Shown: positions 5,942 to 11,289 of the stretch, in pieces
How positions within the stretch are numbered: the first letter of the stretch is position 1
Layout of the letters: each line of letters begins with the position of its first letter
NCBI GenBank assembly: GCA_947626215.1
Contig: CANQRJ010000039.1
Span: forward strand, 1 to 11,289
From: an uncultured Bacilli bacterium
GTDB lineage: Bacteria; Bacillota_I; Bacilli_A; RF39; UBA660
Reading direction: 5' to 3'
Length of the DNA: 11,289 nucleotides
Notes under the pieces: generated by a model
Database searches by the model: none
What the model was told of the DNA's origin: nothing
The model's input: the letters and a program-made list of their open reading frames with translations, nothing else
Position numbers and translations under genes: made by a program

Positions 5942-5942
5942 T
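5913..5942 (+). promoter_or_regulatory. Perfect consensus sigma-A promoter with extended -10
   Basis: TTGACA (5913-5918) and TATAAT (5937-5942) both match consensus fully, 18 bases apart, and TGG directly before TATAAT adds the extended -10 element. It lies inside the last codons and stop of nrnA. Transcription would begin near 5949, 19 bases before the next ATG. Confidence 0.8.
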
Positions 5943-5967
5943 ACTTTTCTTGAAAGGGTGAAAACTC

Positions 5968-6492
5968 ATGTATGGAATAGGAATTACAAGAGAAAATAGA
6001 GAAGATTATTGCTTACCTATGAATGACTTAAAAACGATTGATGAAATCTTTTTAACGCATTCCAAAGAAGAAATTTTAAATATTTTAAAGCAAAATGACT
6101 CAGTGATTACAGAAGAAGACCCTGAACTTTTAAAAATTGAAAAATATGTGAATGGAAAATGGAAAGATGTTCATATCGATATCATAACAGACCCACAAAT
6201 CTTATCATTTTCATTTTCATCTTTATTTCAAGTTTATAAAGAAGAAAAAATATTGCATATCTTATATAACCATTTCTCACCTTATTTAAAAAAAGAGTAT
6301 ATTACAAAAGAGTTTAAAGATGCCATTTTAGCAATGAAAGAAAATAAAGAAACTTTTTTAGAGAAACTCTCTTTCCTAAATTATGATGAAAAAAGAGAAA
6401 TAAGACTTTATCTAAGCAAAAAAATAGATGTGAAAAAAGAAAAAATAGAAACTCTTACCATAGAAGATTCCTATTGTTTACAAAGAAAGTAG
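5968..6492 (+). CDS. Hypothetical soluble protein (174 aa)
   Basis: I do not recognise this family. The start MYGIGITRENREDYCLPMND is followed by alternating predicted helices; residues 90-135 (ILHILYNHFSPYLKKEYITKEFKDAI) and 140-165 (TFLEKLSFLNYDEKREIRLYL) look helical and charged. No signal peptide, membrane segment, cysteine cluster or known catalytic motif is visible; only two Cys and one Trp occur. The ATG has a reasonable ribosome binding site (AAAGGGTG, 5953-5960) and base composition like its neighbours, so coding is well supported. It lies between nrnA and the yqfC cluster, transcribed from its own consensus promoter and closed by its own terminator, so it is a separate, probably constitutively expressed unit. 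Confidence 0.75.
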   Translation: MYGIGITRENREDYCLPMNDLKTIDEIFLTHSKEEILNILKQNDSVITEEDPELLKIEKYVNGKWKDVHIDIITDPQILSFSFSSLFQVYKEEKILHILYNHFSPYLKKEYITKEFKDAILAMKENKETFLEKLSFLNYDEKREIRLYLSKKIDVKKEKIETLTIEDSYCLQRK

Positions 6493-6522
6493 AAGATAGT
6501 TTAAGCATGCTTTCTTTTTTTT
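6482..6522 (+). terminator. Intrinsic terminator after the hypothetical gene
   Basis: AAAGAAAG (6482-6489) pairs with CTTTCTTT (6510-6517) over a 20-base loop and leads into a T-run ending at 6522. The loop edge carries a 10-base palindrome, AAGCATGCTT (6503-6512). The left arm overlaps the stop codon. Confidence 0.6.
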
Positions 6523-6532
6523 ATCATATACT
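6505..6532 (+). promoter_or_regulatory. Possible sporulation sigma-E-like promoter for yqfC
   Basis: GCATGCT (6505-6511) and CATATACT (6525-6532) partly resemble the Bacillus sigma-E elements (KMATATT and CATACAHT), 13 bases apart where 14-15 is usual. In B. subtilis yqfC-yqfD belong to the sigma-E regulon, which is the reason to look here. The match is imperfect, and the start would fall very near the ribosome binding site. Confidence 0.25.
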
Positions 6533-6547
6533 TAGTTAGGTGATAAC

Positions 6548-6790
6548 ATGCATCTATACAAAACTATAAAAAGTTTTTTATTTGACAAAGATTATTTTAT
6601 AGATGTATGGGCGAAATGTATTCATGTTTTTGGCTTTATAGATATTGGAGTATTAGAAGAAAAAGAAATATTACTTATATTTGAAAATTTTAAATTAAAA
6701 ATTTCAGGTTTTGATTTTCGTGTTTTAAAACTGACAAAAAATGAAATTTTAATCGAGGGGGAATTAGAGAGTATGAGTGTGATACGATGA
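6548..6790 (+). CDS. yqfC: YabP/YqfC family sporulation protein (80 aa)
   Basis: The small protein shows the YabP/YqfC pattern: a beta-rich run with ILLIFENFKLKISGFDFRVLKLTKNEILIEGELESMSV, matching the family's 'L.I.G..L.I..L...E..I.G.I' core. In sporulating Firmicutes yqfC is expressed in the mother cell and always pairs with yqfD. AGGTGA (6538-6543) is 4 bases before the ATG. The TGA stop overlaps the yqfD ATG by 4 bases, so the two are translationally coupled. Molecular function is unknown. Identity rests on the pattern plus the diagnostic neighbour. Confidence 0.85.
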   Translation: MHLYKTIKSFLFDKDYFIDVWAKCIHVFGFIDIGVLEEKEILLIFENFKLKISGFDFRVLKLTKNEILIEGELESMSVIR

Positions 6791-7929
6791 AAGACTACAT
6801 TCTTTGGATTGAATCAGAAGAAAAATATCGTAATCGCTTACTATTAAAATGTTTTAAATCAAAAATTCCTGTATTAGAAACCAAAACAGAAGGAAAAAAC
6901 TTTTATTTAAAAATTTATGAAAAAGATTATGCGAAAATCAAAAAATTTTGGTTTGTAAAAATAAGAAAAAGTGGAGTTACAGGCGTTCTTTTATGGAAAG
7001 AAAAAATAAAATTACATCGTGTATTCTTGCTTGCCATCCTTTTAGGTCTCATACTTTTATATTTTTTATCACACATTATGGTGAGTGTTGAAGTGATTCA
7101 TTCCAATAAAGAAATTCGTGATTTAGTAAGACTCACTTTAAAAGAAAAAGGATTAAAAGAAAATACATGGAGAAAAAGTTATCAAGAAATTGAGAAAATA
7201 AAAGAAGAAGTCTTGAGTGAATACCCAGATAAATTAGAATGGTTAGAAATCGAAGTTCATGGCATGAATTATGTCGTGCGGATTGAAGAAAGAAAAATCG
7301 AAGAAAAAGAAGAACCAAAAACATCCTGCAACGTCATCGCGACAAAAGATGCTATCGTAAAAGAAATGGTATTTGATAAAGGGGAGTCTGTTGTAAAAAT
7401 AAATGATTCAGTAAAAAAAGGAGATTTATTAATCAGTGGAACAATCAAAAAAGATAATGAAATCAAAGATATTGTATGCGCGAGTGGGAAAGTATATGGC
7501 GAAGTATGGTATCAAATCACGGCAAGCGTTCCTCTAGAATATACCGAAAAAACAAGAACTGGTAAAAAAAGATGGAATTTAAGATGGCAAAACTTATATT
7601 TTGATGATTTCATTTTTAGAAGTCGACTAAAAACCTATGAAGAAGAAAAAAAAGAAATTTTAAATTTGTTAAATCAACATCTTTATTTTGTAACCCAATA
7701 TGAAACCAAAGAAGAAAAGAAATTTTTAAGTGAAGAAGAAGCCAAAAACAAGGCCATAGAAGAGGCCATAAACAAATTAAATAGCACTTTAGAAGAAAAA
7801 GAACACATAATTGAACAAAAAGTTTTGAAAAATGAAGTAAATAATAGTACAATGAATGTAGAGGTTTTTGTGGTAGTATTAGAAAGCATCGGAGAGACCC
7901 AAGAATTTCAAGAAAATCAAATAGAATAG
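6787..7929 (+). CDS. yqfD: Sporulation protein YqfD (380 aa)
   Basis: YqfD family membrane protein, often annotated as a stage IV sporulation protein. Residues 1-70 form a cytoplasmic N-terminal domain; a single membrane segment lies at 79-98 (VFLLAILLGLILLYFLSHIM), followed by a POTRA-like region with VSVEVIHSNKEIRDLVRLTLKEKGLK and LEWLEIEVHGMNYVVRIEER, then CNVIATKDAIVKEMVFDKGESVVKINDSVKKGDLLISG, the family's most conserved block. The charged C-terminal third (290-345) is rich in Glu and Lys. Length fits the family (380-400). In B. subtilis it is made in the mother cell under sigma-E. Its presence is one of the better signs that this organism belongs to a sporulating lineage. The next gene starts 11 bases after the stop. 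Confidence 0.93.
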   Translation: MKDYILWIESEEKYRNRLLLKCFKSKIPVLETKTEGKNFYLKIYEKDYAKIKKFWFVKIRKSGVTGVLLWKEKIKLHRVFLLAILLGLILLYFLSHIMVSVEVIHSNKEIRDLVRLTLKEKGLKENTWRKSYQEIEKIKEEVLSEYPDKLEWLEIEVHGMNYVVRIEERKIEEKEEPKTSCNVIATKDAIVKEMVFDKGESVVKINDSVKKGDLLISGTIKKDNEIKDIVCASGKVYGEVWYQITASVPLEYTEKTRTGKKRWNLRWQNLYFDDFIFRSRLKTYEEEKKEILNLLNQHLYFVTQYETKEEKKFLSEEEAKNKAIEEAINKLNSTLEEKEHIIEQKVLKNEVNNSTMNVEVFVVVLESIGETQEFQENQIE

Positions 7930-7940
7930 AAGTGGGTAAA

Positions 7941-8558
7941 ATGGAATGGACTCTTTTAAAAGAAACACTAAAAGGAATTTGGCCAATGCTAACAATTTTC
8001 CTTGTCGTCTTAATATCAGTACGAATTACATATTTAAAAGTAAATCATGAAAAATTTGTATTTTATAAAGAATTTTTAAATTTAATCTTTGTAATTTATG
8101 CTTTATTATTGTTCCAATTATTAACCAATTCCGAGTTAAACGAATCCAGTGGTTTTAATATAGTTCCTTTTACCGAAATCTTACGTTATAAAGTAGGAAG
8201 TTATGGCTTTTATTGGAATGTCATCGGAAATATTGTAATGTTTATTCCATTTGGTTATTTTGTATCGAGCTATGTAAAAGCAAGTAAAGTAAGTCATATT
8301 TTAGTAATAAGTGTGATTACCAGTGCTACCGTAGAATTTGTTCAACATTTTATTGGTCGCAGTTTTGATGTGGATGACATCTTATTAAATGTTTTAGGGG
8401 CCATCATTGGATTTTTACTTTACATAGGATTCACGGCCATCAAAAAGCATTTACCTCGAATGTTTCGAAGTGACACCTTTTATAACATTTTATGTGTTAT
8501 AGTCTGTATCATCGTGCTAATTTATTTTTTGAAAATTTCAGGAATTCATATTATGTAG
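7941..8558 (+). CDS. VanZ family integral membrane protein (205 aa)
   Basis: The VanZ signatures are in order: FNIVPFTEI at 72-80, GNIVMFIPFGYF at 96-107, TVEFVQHF at 130-137, and GRSFDVDDILLNVLGAIIGF at 139-158. Hydrophobic segments near 14-30, 43-62, 93-110, 117-137, 147-168 and 182-199 suggest six membrane passes, one beyond the core at the C-terminus. VanZ of vancomycin elements gives low teicoplanin resistance, but most chromosomal homologues have no known role; naming it a resistance gene would be wrong. I prefer ATG 7941, since the in-frame GTG 7932 has no ribosome binding site. It stands where phoH and pgpH lie in B. subtilis between yqfD and ybeY, so it may serve the envelope or spore functions of the operon; that is inference. 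Confidence 0.85.
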   Translation: MEWTLLKETLKGIWPMLTIFLVVLISVRITYLKVNHEKFVFYKEFLNLIFVIYALLLFQLLTNSELNESSGFNIVPFTEILRYKVGSYGFYWNVIGNIVMFIPFGYFVSSYVKASKVSHILVISVITSATVEFVQHFIGRSFDVDDILLNVLGAIIGFLLYIGFTAIKKHLPRMFRSDTFYNILCVIVCIIVLIYFLKISGIHIM

Positions 8559-8577
8559 TCAAGTAAGGGGGATTTAT

Positions 8578-9015
8578 ATGGAGTATGAAATTAATGATTT
8601 ATATGGGTATTCAAATTATGAATATTTAGACTCTGTCATTCGAAGAGTCTTAATGCATGAACATGTTTCAGAATGTATTTTTTCCATTCAATTTGTAAGT
8701 AACGAAGAAATTCAAAGAATCAATCGTCTTTATCGAGGAAAAGATGTTGTGACAGATGTCATAAGTTTTGCGTTAGAAGATCATGATAACAAAGTATATC
8801 CCATAAGAGTATTAGGAGATATCTACATATCCATTCCAAAAATGAAAGAACAGGCCGCATCTTTTGGACATAGTGAAAAAAGAGAATTATCATTTTTAGT
8901 CGTTCATGGACTCCTTCATTTACTAGGGTATGACCATGTAAATAGTAAAGAAGAAGAGGAAAGAATGTTTTCCTTACAGGAGGAAATTTTAAATGAAGAA
9001 AACATTACCAGATAA
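8578..9015 (+). CDS. ybeY: Endoribonuclease YbeY, rRNA maturation factor (145 aa)
   Basis: YbeY is a zinc-dependent RNase needed for 16S rRNA 3' end maturation and ribosome quality control. The zinc site H110-GLLH114-LLGYDH120 (HxxxHxxxxxH) is intact, and YRGKDVVTDVISF and LGDIYIS, both conserved in the family, are present. Length is within the usual 140-165. AAGGGGGAT (8564-8572) precedes the ATG. The 3' end overlaps dgkA by 23 bases, and its coding sequence contains the dgkA ribosome binding site. Confidence 0.97.
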   Translation: MEYEINDLYGYSNYEYLDSVIRRVLMHEHVSECIFSIQFVSNEEIQRINRLYRGKDVVTDVISFALEDHDNKVYPIRVLGDIYISIPKMKEQAASFGHSEKRELSFLVVHGLLHLLGYDHVNSKEEEERMFSLQEEILNEENITR

Positions 9016-9376
9016 GAAGGATGGGGCTATTCATCATTATATAAAAAGTACGATTTATTCAGTAGAAGGACTTATATCTTACTTTTTTGAAGAACGAAGT
9101 TGTAGACTTTATTTAGGATGTTCTATATTTGTCATTGTATTAGGGTTCATTTTAAATATAAATTTAAGAGATTGGCTTATAATTGGAGTCTATTTAATTG
9201 TTTTACTTGCCGTAGAATTACTAAATACGGCTTTGGAAAGTGTCGTAGACTTAGTAACCCAAGAATATCATCCTTTAGCTAAACGGGCTAAAGATTTGGG
9301 CTCGGCCGCGACGTTTGTTTTAACTCTTTTAGGATTAATGATAGGAATTTTTCTTTTTATTCCGTATTTTAGTTAG
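8993..9376 (+). CDS. dgkA: DgkA-family diacylglycerol/undecaprenol kinase (127 aa)
   Basis: This small membrane kinase has the family's active site AVELLNTALESVVDLV (E75, N78, E82, D86) and HPLAKRAKDLGSAA (93-106). Three membrane segments are near 38-55, 60-80 and 105-124; residues 1-36 hold the N-terminal amphipathic part (GAIHHYIKSTIYSVEGL). In Gram-positive bacteria this enzyme mainly phosphorylates undecaprenol for wall synthesis rather than diacylglycerol. AGGAGG (8978-8983) lies 9 bases before the ATG inside ybeY, supporting this start and coupled translation. era follows 8 bases after the stop; cdd, which sits between them in B. subtilis, is absent. Confidence 0.95.
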   Translation: MKKTLPDKKDGAIHHYIKSTIYSVEGLISYFFEERSCRLYLGCSIFVIVLGFILNINLRDWLIIGVYLIVLLAVELLNTALESVVDLVTQEYHPLAKRAKDLGSAATFVLTLLGLMIGIFLFIPYFS

Positions 9377-9384
9377 GAGGTATT

Positions 9385-10275
9385 ATGAAAAGTGGATTTG
9401 TTAGTATTATAGGAAGACCAAACGTTGGAAAAAGTACCCTATTAAATACGATTTTAGATTATAAAGTAGCAATTACATCAGATAAAGCACAGACAACAAG
9501 AAACATCATTCAAGGAATTTATAATGAAAAAGATACCCAAATTGTATTTTTAGATACACCGGGAATACATAAACCTAAAAATAAATTAGGAAAAATTTTA
9601 AATAAAGAAAGTTATTCTTTAACAAAAGATGTCGATGCGATTTTATTTGTCGTCGATGCCAAAGAAGGACTAGGAAAGGGAGATAAATACATTTTATCAA
9701 CTTTAGAAAAAACTTCTTCACCAGTTTTACTTGTATTAAATAAAATTGATATGCTTACAAGAGAAGAATTGTTTTATCGAATCACAGAATACAAAGATTT
9801 GTTTCCATTTCAAGAAATCGTTCCTGTCAGTGCAAAAACAAAAGACAATGTAAGTCATTTAATTGAAGTCATCAAAAAATATCTAACCGACAATGTTCGT
9901 TACTTTGACGAAGATTTAGTGACGAGTAGCCCTATGTCTTTTATAGCAAGTGAACTAGTAAGAGAAAAATTATTGGACGTGACCATTGAAGAAGTACCAC
10001 ACTCTCTTACTTCAGTAACAACAAAATACATTGAAAAACCAAGTATTGTAGAAATAGAAGTCGATATTATTGTAGATAGAGATTCGATAAAAAAGATAGT
10101 CATAGGTAAAAACGGAGAAAGATTAAAAAAAGTAGGAACTCTAGCTAGAAAAGAATTAGAGAGTATGTTGGGAAAACAAGTATACTTAGAATTATATGTA
10201 AGAACTCTTAAAAATTGGAAAGAAAAAACAAATATTTTAAAAGAATTAGGCTTTGATGAATTAAATTTAAAATAA
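9385..10275 (+). CDS. era: GTPase Era (296 aa)
   Basis: Era is an essential GTPase that binds the 3' end of 16S rRNA and assists 30S assembly. All G motifs are visible: G1 GRPNVGKS (10-17), G2 in AQTTRN (35-40), G3 DTPG (57-60), G4 NKID (119-122), G5 SAK (149-151). The C-terminal KH domain (about 200-280) has VIGKNGERLKKVG and VYLELYVRTLKNWKE. Length is standard. AGGAGG (9375-9380) overlaps the dgkA stop codon and is only 4 bases from the ATG. The neighbour ybeY acts on the same rRNA end, a common functional pairing. Confidence 0.98.
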   Translation: MKSGFVSIIGRPNVGKSTLLNTILDYKVAITSDKAQTTRNIIQGIYNEKDTQIVFLDTPGIHKPKNKLGKILNKESYSLTKDVDAILFVVDAKEGLGKGDKYILSTLEKTSSPVLLVLNKIDMLTREELFYRITEYKDLFPFQEIVPVSAKTKDNVSHLIEVIKKYLTDNVRYFDEDLVTSSPMSFIASELVREKLLDVTIEEVPHSLTSVTTKYIEKPSIVEIEVDIIVDRDSIKKIVIGKNGERLKKVGTLARKELESMLGKQVYLELYVRTLKNWKEKTNILKELGFDELNLK

Positions 10276-10285
10276 ATGAATAAAA

Positions 10286-10329
10286 TTTTTTCATTCTCCC
10301 CATGATAAAAACAGAAGGAGATGAAAAAA
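10286..10329 (+). promoter_or_regulatory. Hairpin covering the yqzL ribosome binding site
   Basis: Bases 10286-10299 pair with 10317-10329: TCTCC with GGAGA, one bulged T, then TTTTTTCA with TGAAAAAA, 13 base pairs over a 17-base loop. The GGAG at 10317-10320, which serves the ATG at 10330, is buried in the stem. No T-run follows, so it is not a terminator. It may tune translation of yqzL and of recO, which is coupled to it. Confidence 0.45.
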
Positions 10330-10419
10330 ATGAGTAAAGAAGAAGCTTGGCAAAAATTTAAAGAAACAGGAGAAATAAAATATTATTTAAAATATAAAGG
10401 AAAAGATGTGGAATTATGA
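10330..10419 (+). CDS. yqzL: YqzL-like small protein (29 aa)
   Basis: The sequence is MSKEEAWQKFKETGEIKYYL followed by KYKGKDVEL. The pattern W-x-x-F-x-x-TG-x-I-x-x-YL matches YqzL, a protein of about 47 residues encoded between era and recO in Bacillus. Here it keeps only the core and is shorter. The start is ATG 10330, because GGAG (10317-10320) is 9 bases before it while the in-frame ATG 10321 touches the GGAG. Its TGA overlaps the recO ATG (ATGA, 10416-10419), so it probably delivers ribosomes to recO. Function unknown. Confidence 0.8.
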   Translation: MSKEEAWQKFKETGEIKYYLKYKGKDVEL

Positions 10420-11147
10420 TAGAAGAAGTGACGGGTTTTATAGTAAATACAGTTGATTTTGGGGATTCGTCACTTATTTTAAACATTTTAACCAAAGAAC
10501 ATGGACTCATTGGCGTGATGGGAAAAGGTGTAAAATCGATGAAAAGTAGATTACGAACCGTAACCCAAAAATTTACCTATGGGTCTTTTTATATTTATTA
10601 TAAAAAAGAAAAATTATCTTTATTAAAAGATGTCGATATTATAAATCCTTTAACCAATTTACATCAAAATATTACTTTAATTGGATTTTTAAACTATGTA
10701 ACTGAATTAATTTATCAAGTATACAAAGAAAGTGAAAGTCCTTATTTATTTGATTTACTAATAGATACTGTCATAAAAATGAATGAAGGATTAGATCCTG
10801 AAGTTTTAGTAAATATCTTAGAAGTAAAATGCTTGTCTTTTTTAGGAGTCGGATTACTATTAGATGAATGTGTTTCTTGTGGAAAGAAAACGGAAATTGT
10901 AACAATCGATGGAGATAGAGGTGGGTTAATTTGCAAAAATTGTTATCAAAATGAACCTCTTGTGTCTTTAAAAACGATTCAACTGTTAAGAATGTATTAT
11001 TATGTCGATATTAAAAGTATTCAAAAATTAGATATTAAAAAAGAACAAAAAAAAGAAATCAATCGATTTTTAAATTTATATTATAGTAGATATACAGGCA
11101 TGTATTTAAAAAGCAAAGATTTTTTAGAAAAATTAAAAGATTTATAA
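10416..11147 (+). CDS. recO: DNA repair protein RecO (243 aa)
   Basis: RecO works with RecR to load RecA on SSB-covered single-stranded DNA. The N-terminal OB fold (1-80) begins IEEVTGFIVNTVDFGDSSLILNILTKEHGLIGVMGKGVKS, which is diagnostic. A helical C-terminal domain carries a four-cysteine zinc site: C152 and C155 in DECVSCGK, C173 and C176 in GLICKNCYQ. Length fits the family (240-260). There is no separate strong ribosome binding site; translation seems coupled to yqzL through the 4-base overlap. It is the last gene of the cluster and is followed by a terminator. Confidence 0.97.
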   Translation: MIEEVTGFIVNTVDFGDSSLILNILTKEHGLIGVMGKGVKSMKSRLRTVTQKFTYGSFYIYYKKEKLSLLKDVDIINPLTNLHQNITLIGFLNYVTELIYQVYKESESPYLFDLLIDTVIKMNEGLDPEVLVNILEVKCLSFLGVGLLLDECVSCGKKTEIVTIDGDRGGLICKNCYQNEPLVSLKTIQLLRMYYYVDIKSIQKLDIKKEQKKEINRFLNLYYSRYTGMYLKSKDFLEKLKDL

Positions 11148-11187
11148 AAATTTACCATTAAAAACTTATAAAAAAATAAGTAAATTT
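11148..11187 (+). repeat. Inverted repeats in the recO 3' untranslated region
   Basis: AAATTTAC (11148-11155) and GTAAATTT (11180-11187) are perfect reverse complements; ACTTAT/ATAAGT (11164-11169 and 11176-11181) is an alternative smaller hairpin. They lie immediately before the terminator and may protect the mRNA end. In such AT-rich DNA they may be chance. Confidence 0.35.
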
Positions 11188-11209
11188 GTCTTTAAAAGAC
11201 ATTTTTTTT
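11187..11209 (+). terminator. Intrinsic terminator of the yqfC-recO cluster
   Basis: TGTCTT (11187-11192) pairs with AAGACA (11196-11201) over a 3-base loop and is followed by eight T (11202-11209). Confidence 0.75.
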
Positions 11210-11213
11210 AACA

Positions 11214-11230
11214 TTCGACACCATTCGACA
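11214..11230 (+). promoter_or_regulatory. Two tandem Spo0A boxes
   Basis: TTCGACA occurs at 11214-11220 and again at 11224-11230. This is exactly the 0A-box consensus known from Bacillus and Clostridium, with the same orientation and a 10-base period, the spacing that lets two Spo0A molecules bind one face of the helix. I noticed no other perfect copy in the window. Confidence 0.65.
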
Positions 11231-11257
11231 AATTTCTCGAGTTTTGTGTTGTAGAAT
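11225..11257 (+). promoter_or_regulatory. Spo0A-type promoter for the gene beyond the right edge
   Basis: TCGACA (11225-11230), inside the second 0A box, is 21 bases from TAGAAT (11252-11257). Long 21-22 base spacers with 0A boxes on the -35 are characteristic of spoIIE and spoIIG. Alternatively GTAGAAT (11251-11257) fits the sigma-H -10 (RnnGAAT), but no AGGA-type -35 is present. A ribosome binding site GAGGA at 11274-11278 and the final AT (11288-11289) suggest an ATG split by the window end. Confidence 0.5.
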
Positions 11258-11289
11258 ATAAAACTTAAGAAACGAGGAATTTAGTTTAT

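Noticed and set aside
6548..6790. Mycoplasma-type genetic code (TGA as Trp)
   Set aside because: The yqfC and yqzL TGA stops form ATGA start-stop overlaps with proper downstream genes, and conserved tryptophans are encoded by TGG.
7616..7889. Minus-strand hydrophobic frames inside yqfD
   Set aside because: They are antisense to the Glu/Lys-rich tail of YqfD; GAA/AAA codons read backwards give Phe/Leu/Ser-rich text that imitates membrane proteins.
8529..8557. TTGAAA followed by TATGTA before ybeY as a housekeeping promoter
   Set aside because: The -10 matches only three of six positions; a promoter for ybeY-recO is expected somewhere, but this one is not supported.
7941..8558. Glycopeptide resistance gene
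   Set aside because: Only the VanZ family is shown; no vanHAX or regulator genes are nearby and most VanZ homologues are not resistance genes.
10275..10295. AATGAA/TTCATT hairpin after era as a terminator
   Set aside because: The stem is six A/T-rich pairs followed by CTCCCC, not T, and the competing hairpin at 10286-10329 is better; era and recO probably stay in one transcript.

Overview
The window looks like a chromosomal segment of a low-GC Gram-positive bacterium (Bacillota, Bacilli/Erysipelotrichia-like). It is strongly AT-rich, genes are tightly packed behind AGGAG-type ribosome binding sites, and TGA is used as a stop (yqfC and yqzL end in TGA inside ATGA overlaps), so the code is standard rather than Mycoplasma code 4. 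YqfC, YqfD, YqzL and two perfect Spo0A-box sequences point to a lineage that sporulates or recently did. I cannot name the species.

Left part (1-3753) is accessory. It starts with the C-terminal half of an Rpn / PD-(D/E)XK nuclease-transposase family gene that runs off the left edge. A duplicated, stand-alone copy of only its C-terminal tail follows, with its own near-consensus promoter. Convergent to that is a minus-strand gene with an N-terminal DUF1653 domain and a C-terminal domain resembling nucleoside 2-deoxyribosyltransferases. Next come a small minus-strand XRE regulator and, divergent from it, a large exported protein with six 27-residue BspA/DUF285-type repeats.

Middle part (3755-6522): ackA (acetate kinase), nrnA (DHH/DHHA1 oligoribonuclease/pAp phosphatase) 12 bases later, then a 174-residue protein I do not recognise. 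This unknown gene has the best sigma-A promoter of the window, a perfect TTGACA and an extended TATAAT 18 bases apart, embedded in the end of nrnA. A terminator closes the unit.

Right part (6548-11209) is a conserved firmicute cluster read in one direction: yqfC-yqfD-(vanZ-like)-ybeY-dgkA-era-yqzL-recO. It matches the Bacillus subtilis order, except that a VanZ-family membrane protein occupies the place of phoH and pgpH, and cdd is missing between dgkA and era. The genes link sporulation (yqfC, yqfD), ribosome maturation (ybeY, era), lipid carrier phosphorylation (dgkA) and recombination repair (recO). Coupling is by short spacings and overlaps. A terminator ends the cluster.

The last 80 bases are a promoter region for a gene starting at or just beyond the right edge. 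Two identical TTCGACA boxes lie exactly 10 bases apart, and the second overlaps a -35-like hexamer 21 bases from a -10. This is the layout known from Spo0A-activated spoIIG/spoIIE-type promoters. A second recurring theme is hairpins whose 3' arm holds a ribosome binding site (before the repeat protein, ackA and yqzL); in the first two the gene's own -10 lies between the arms. No rRNA, tRNA, CRISPR array or intact insertion sequence was seen.
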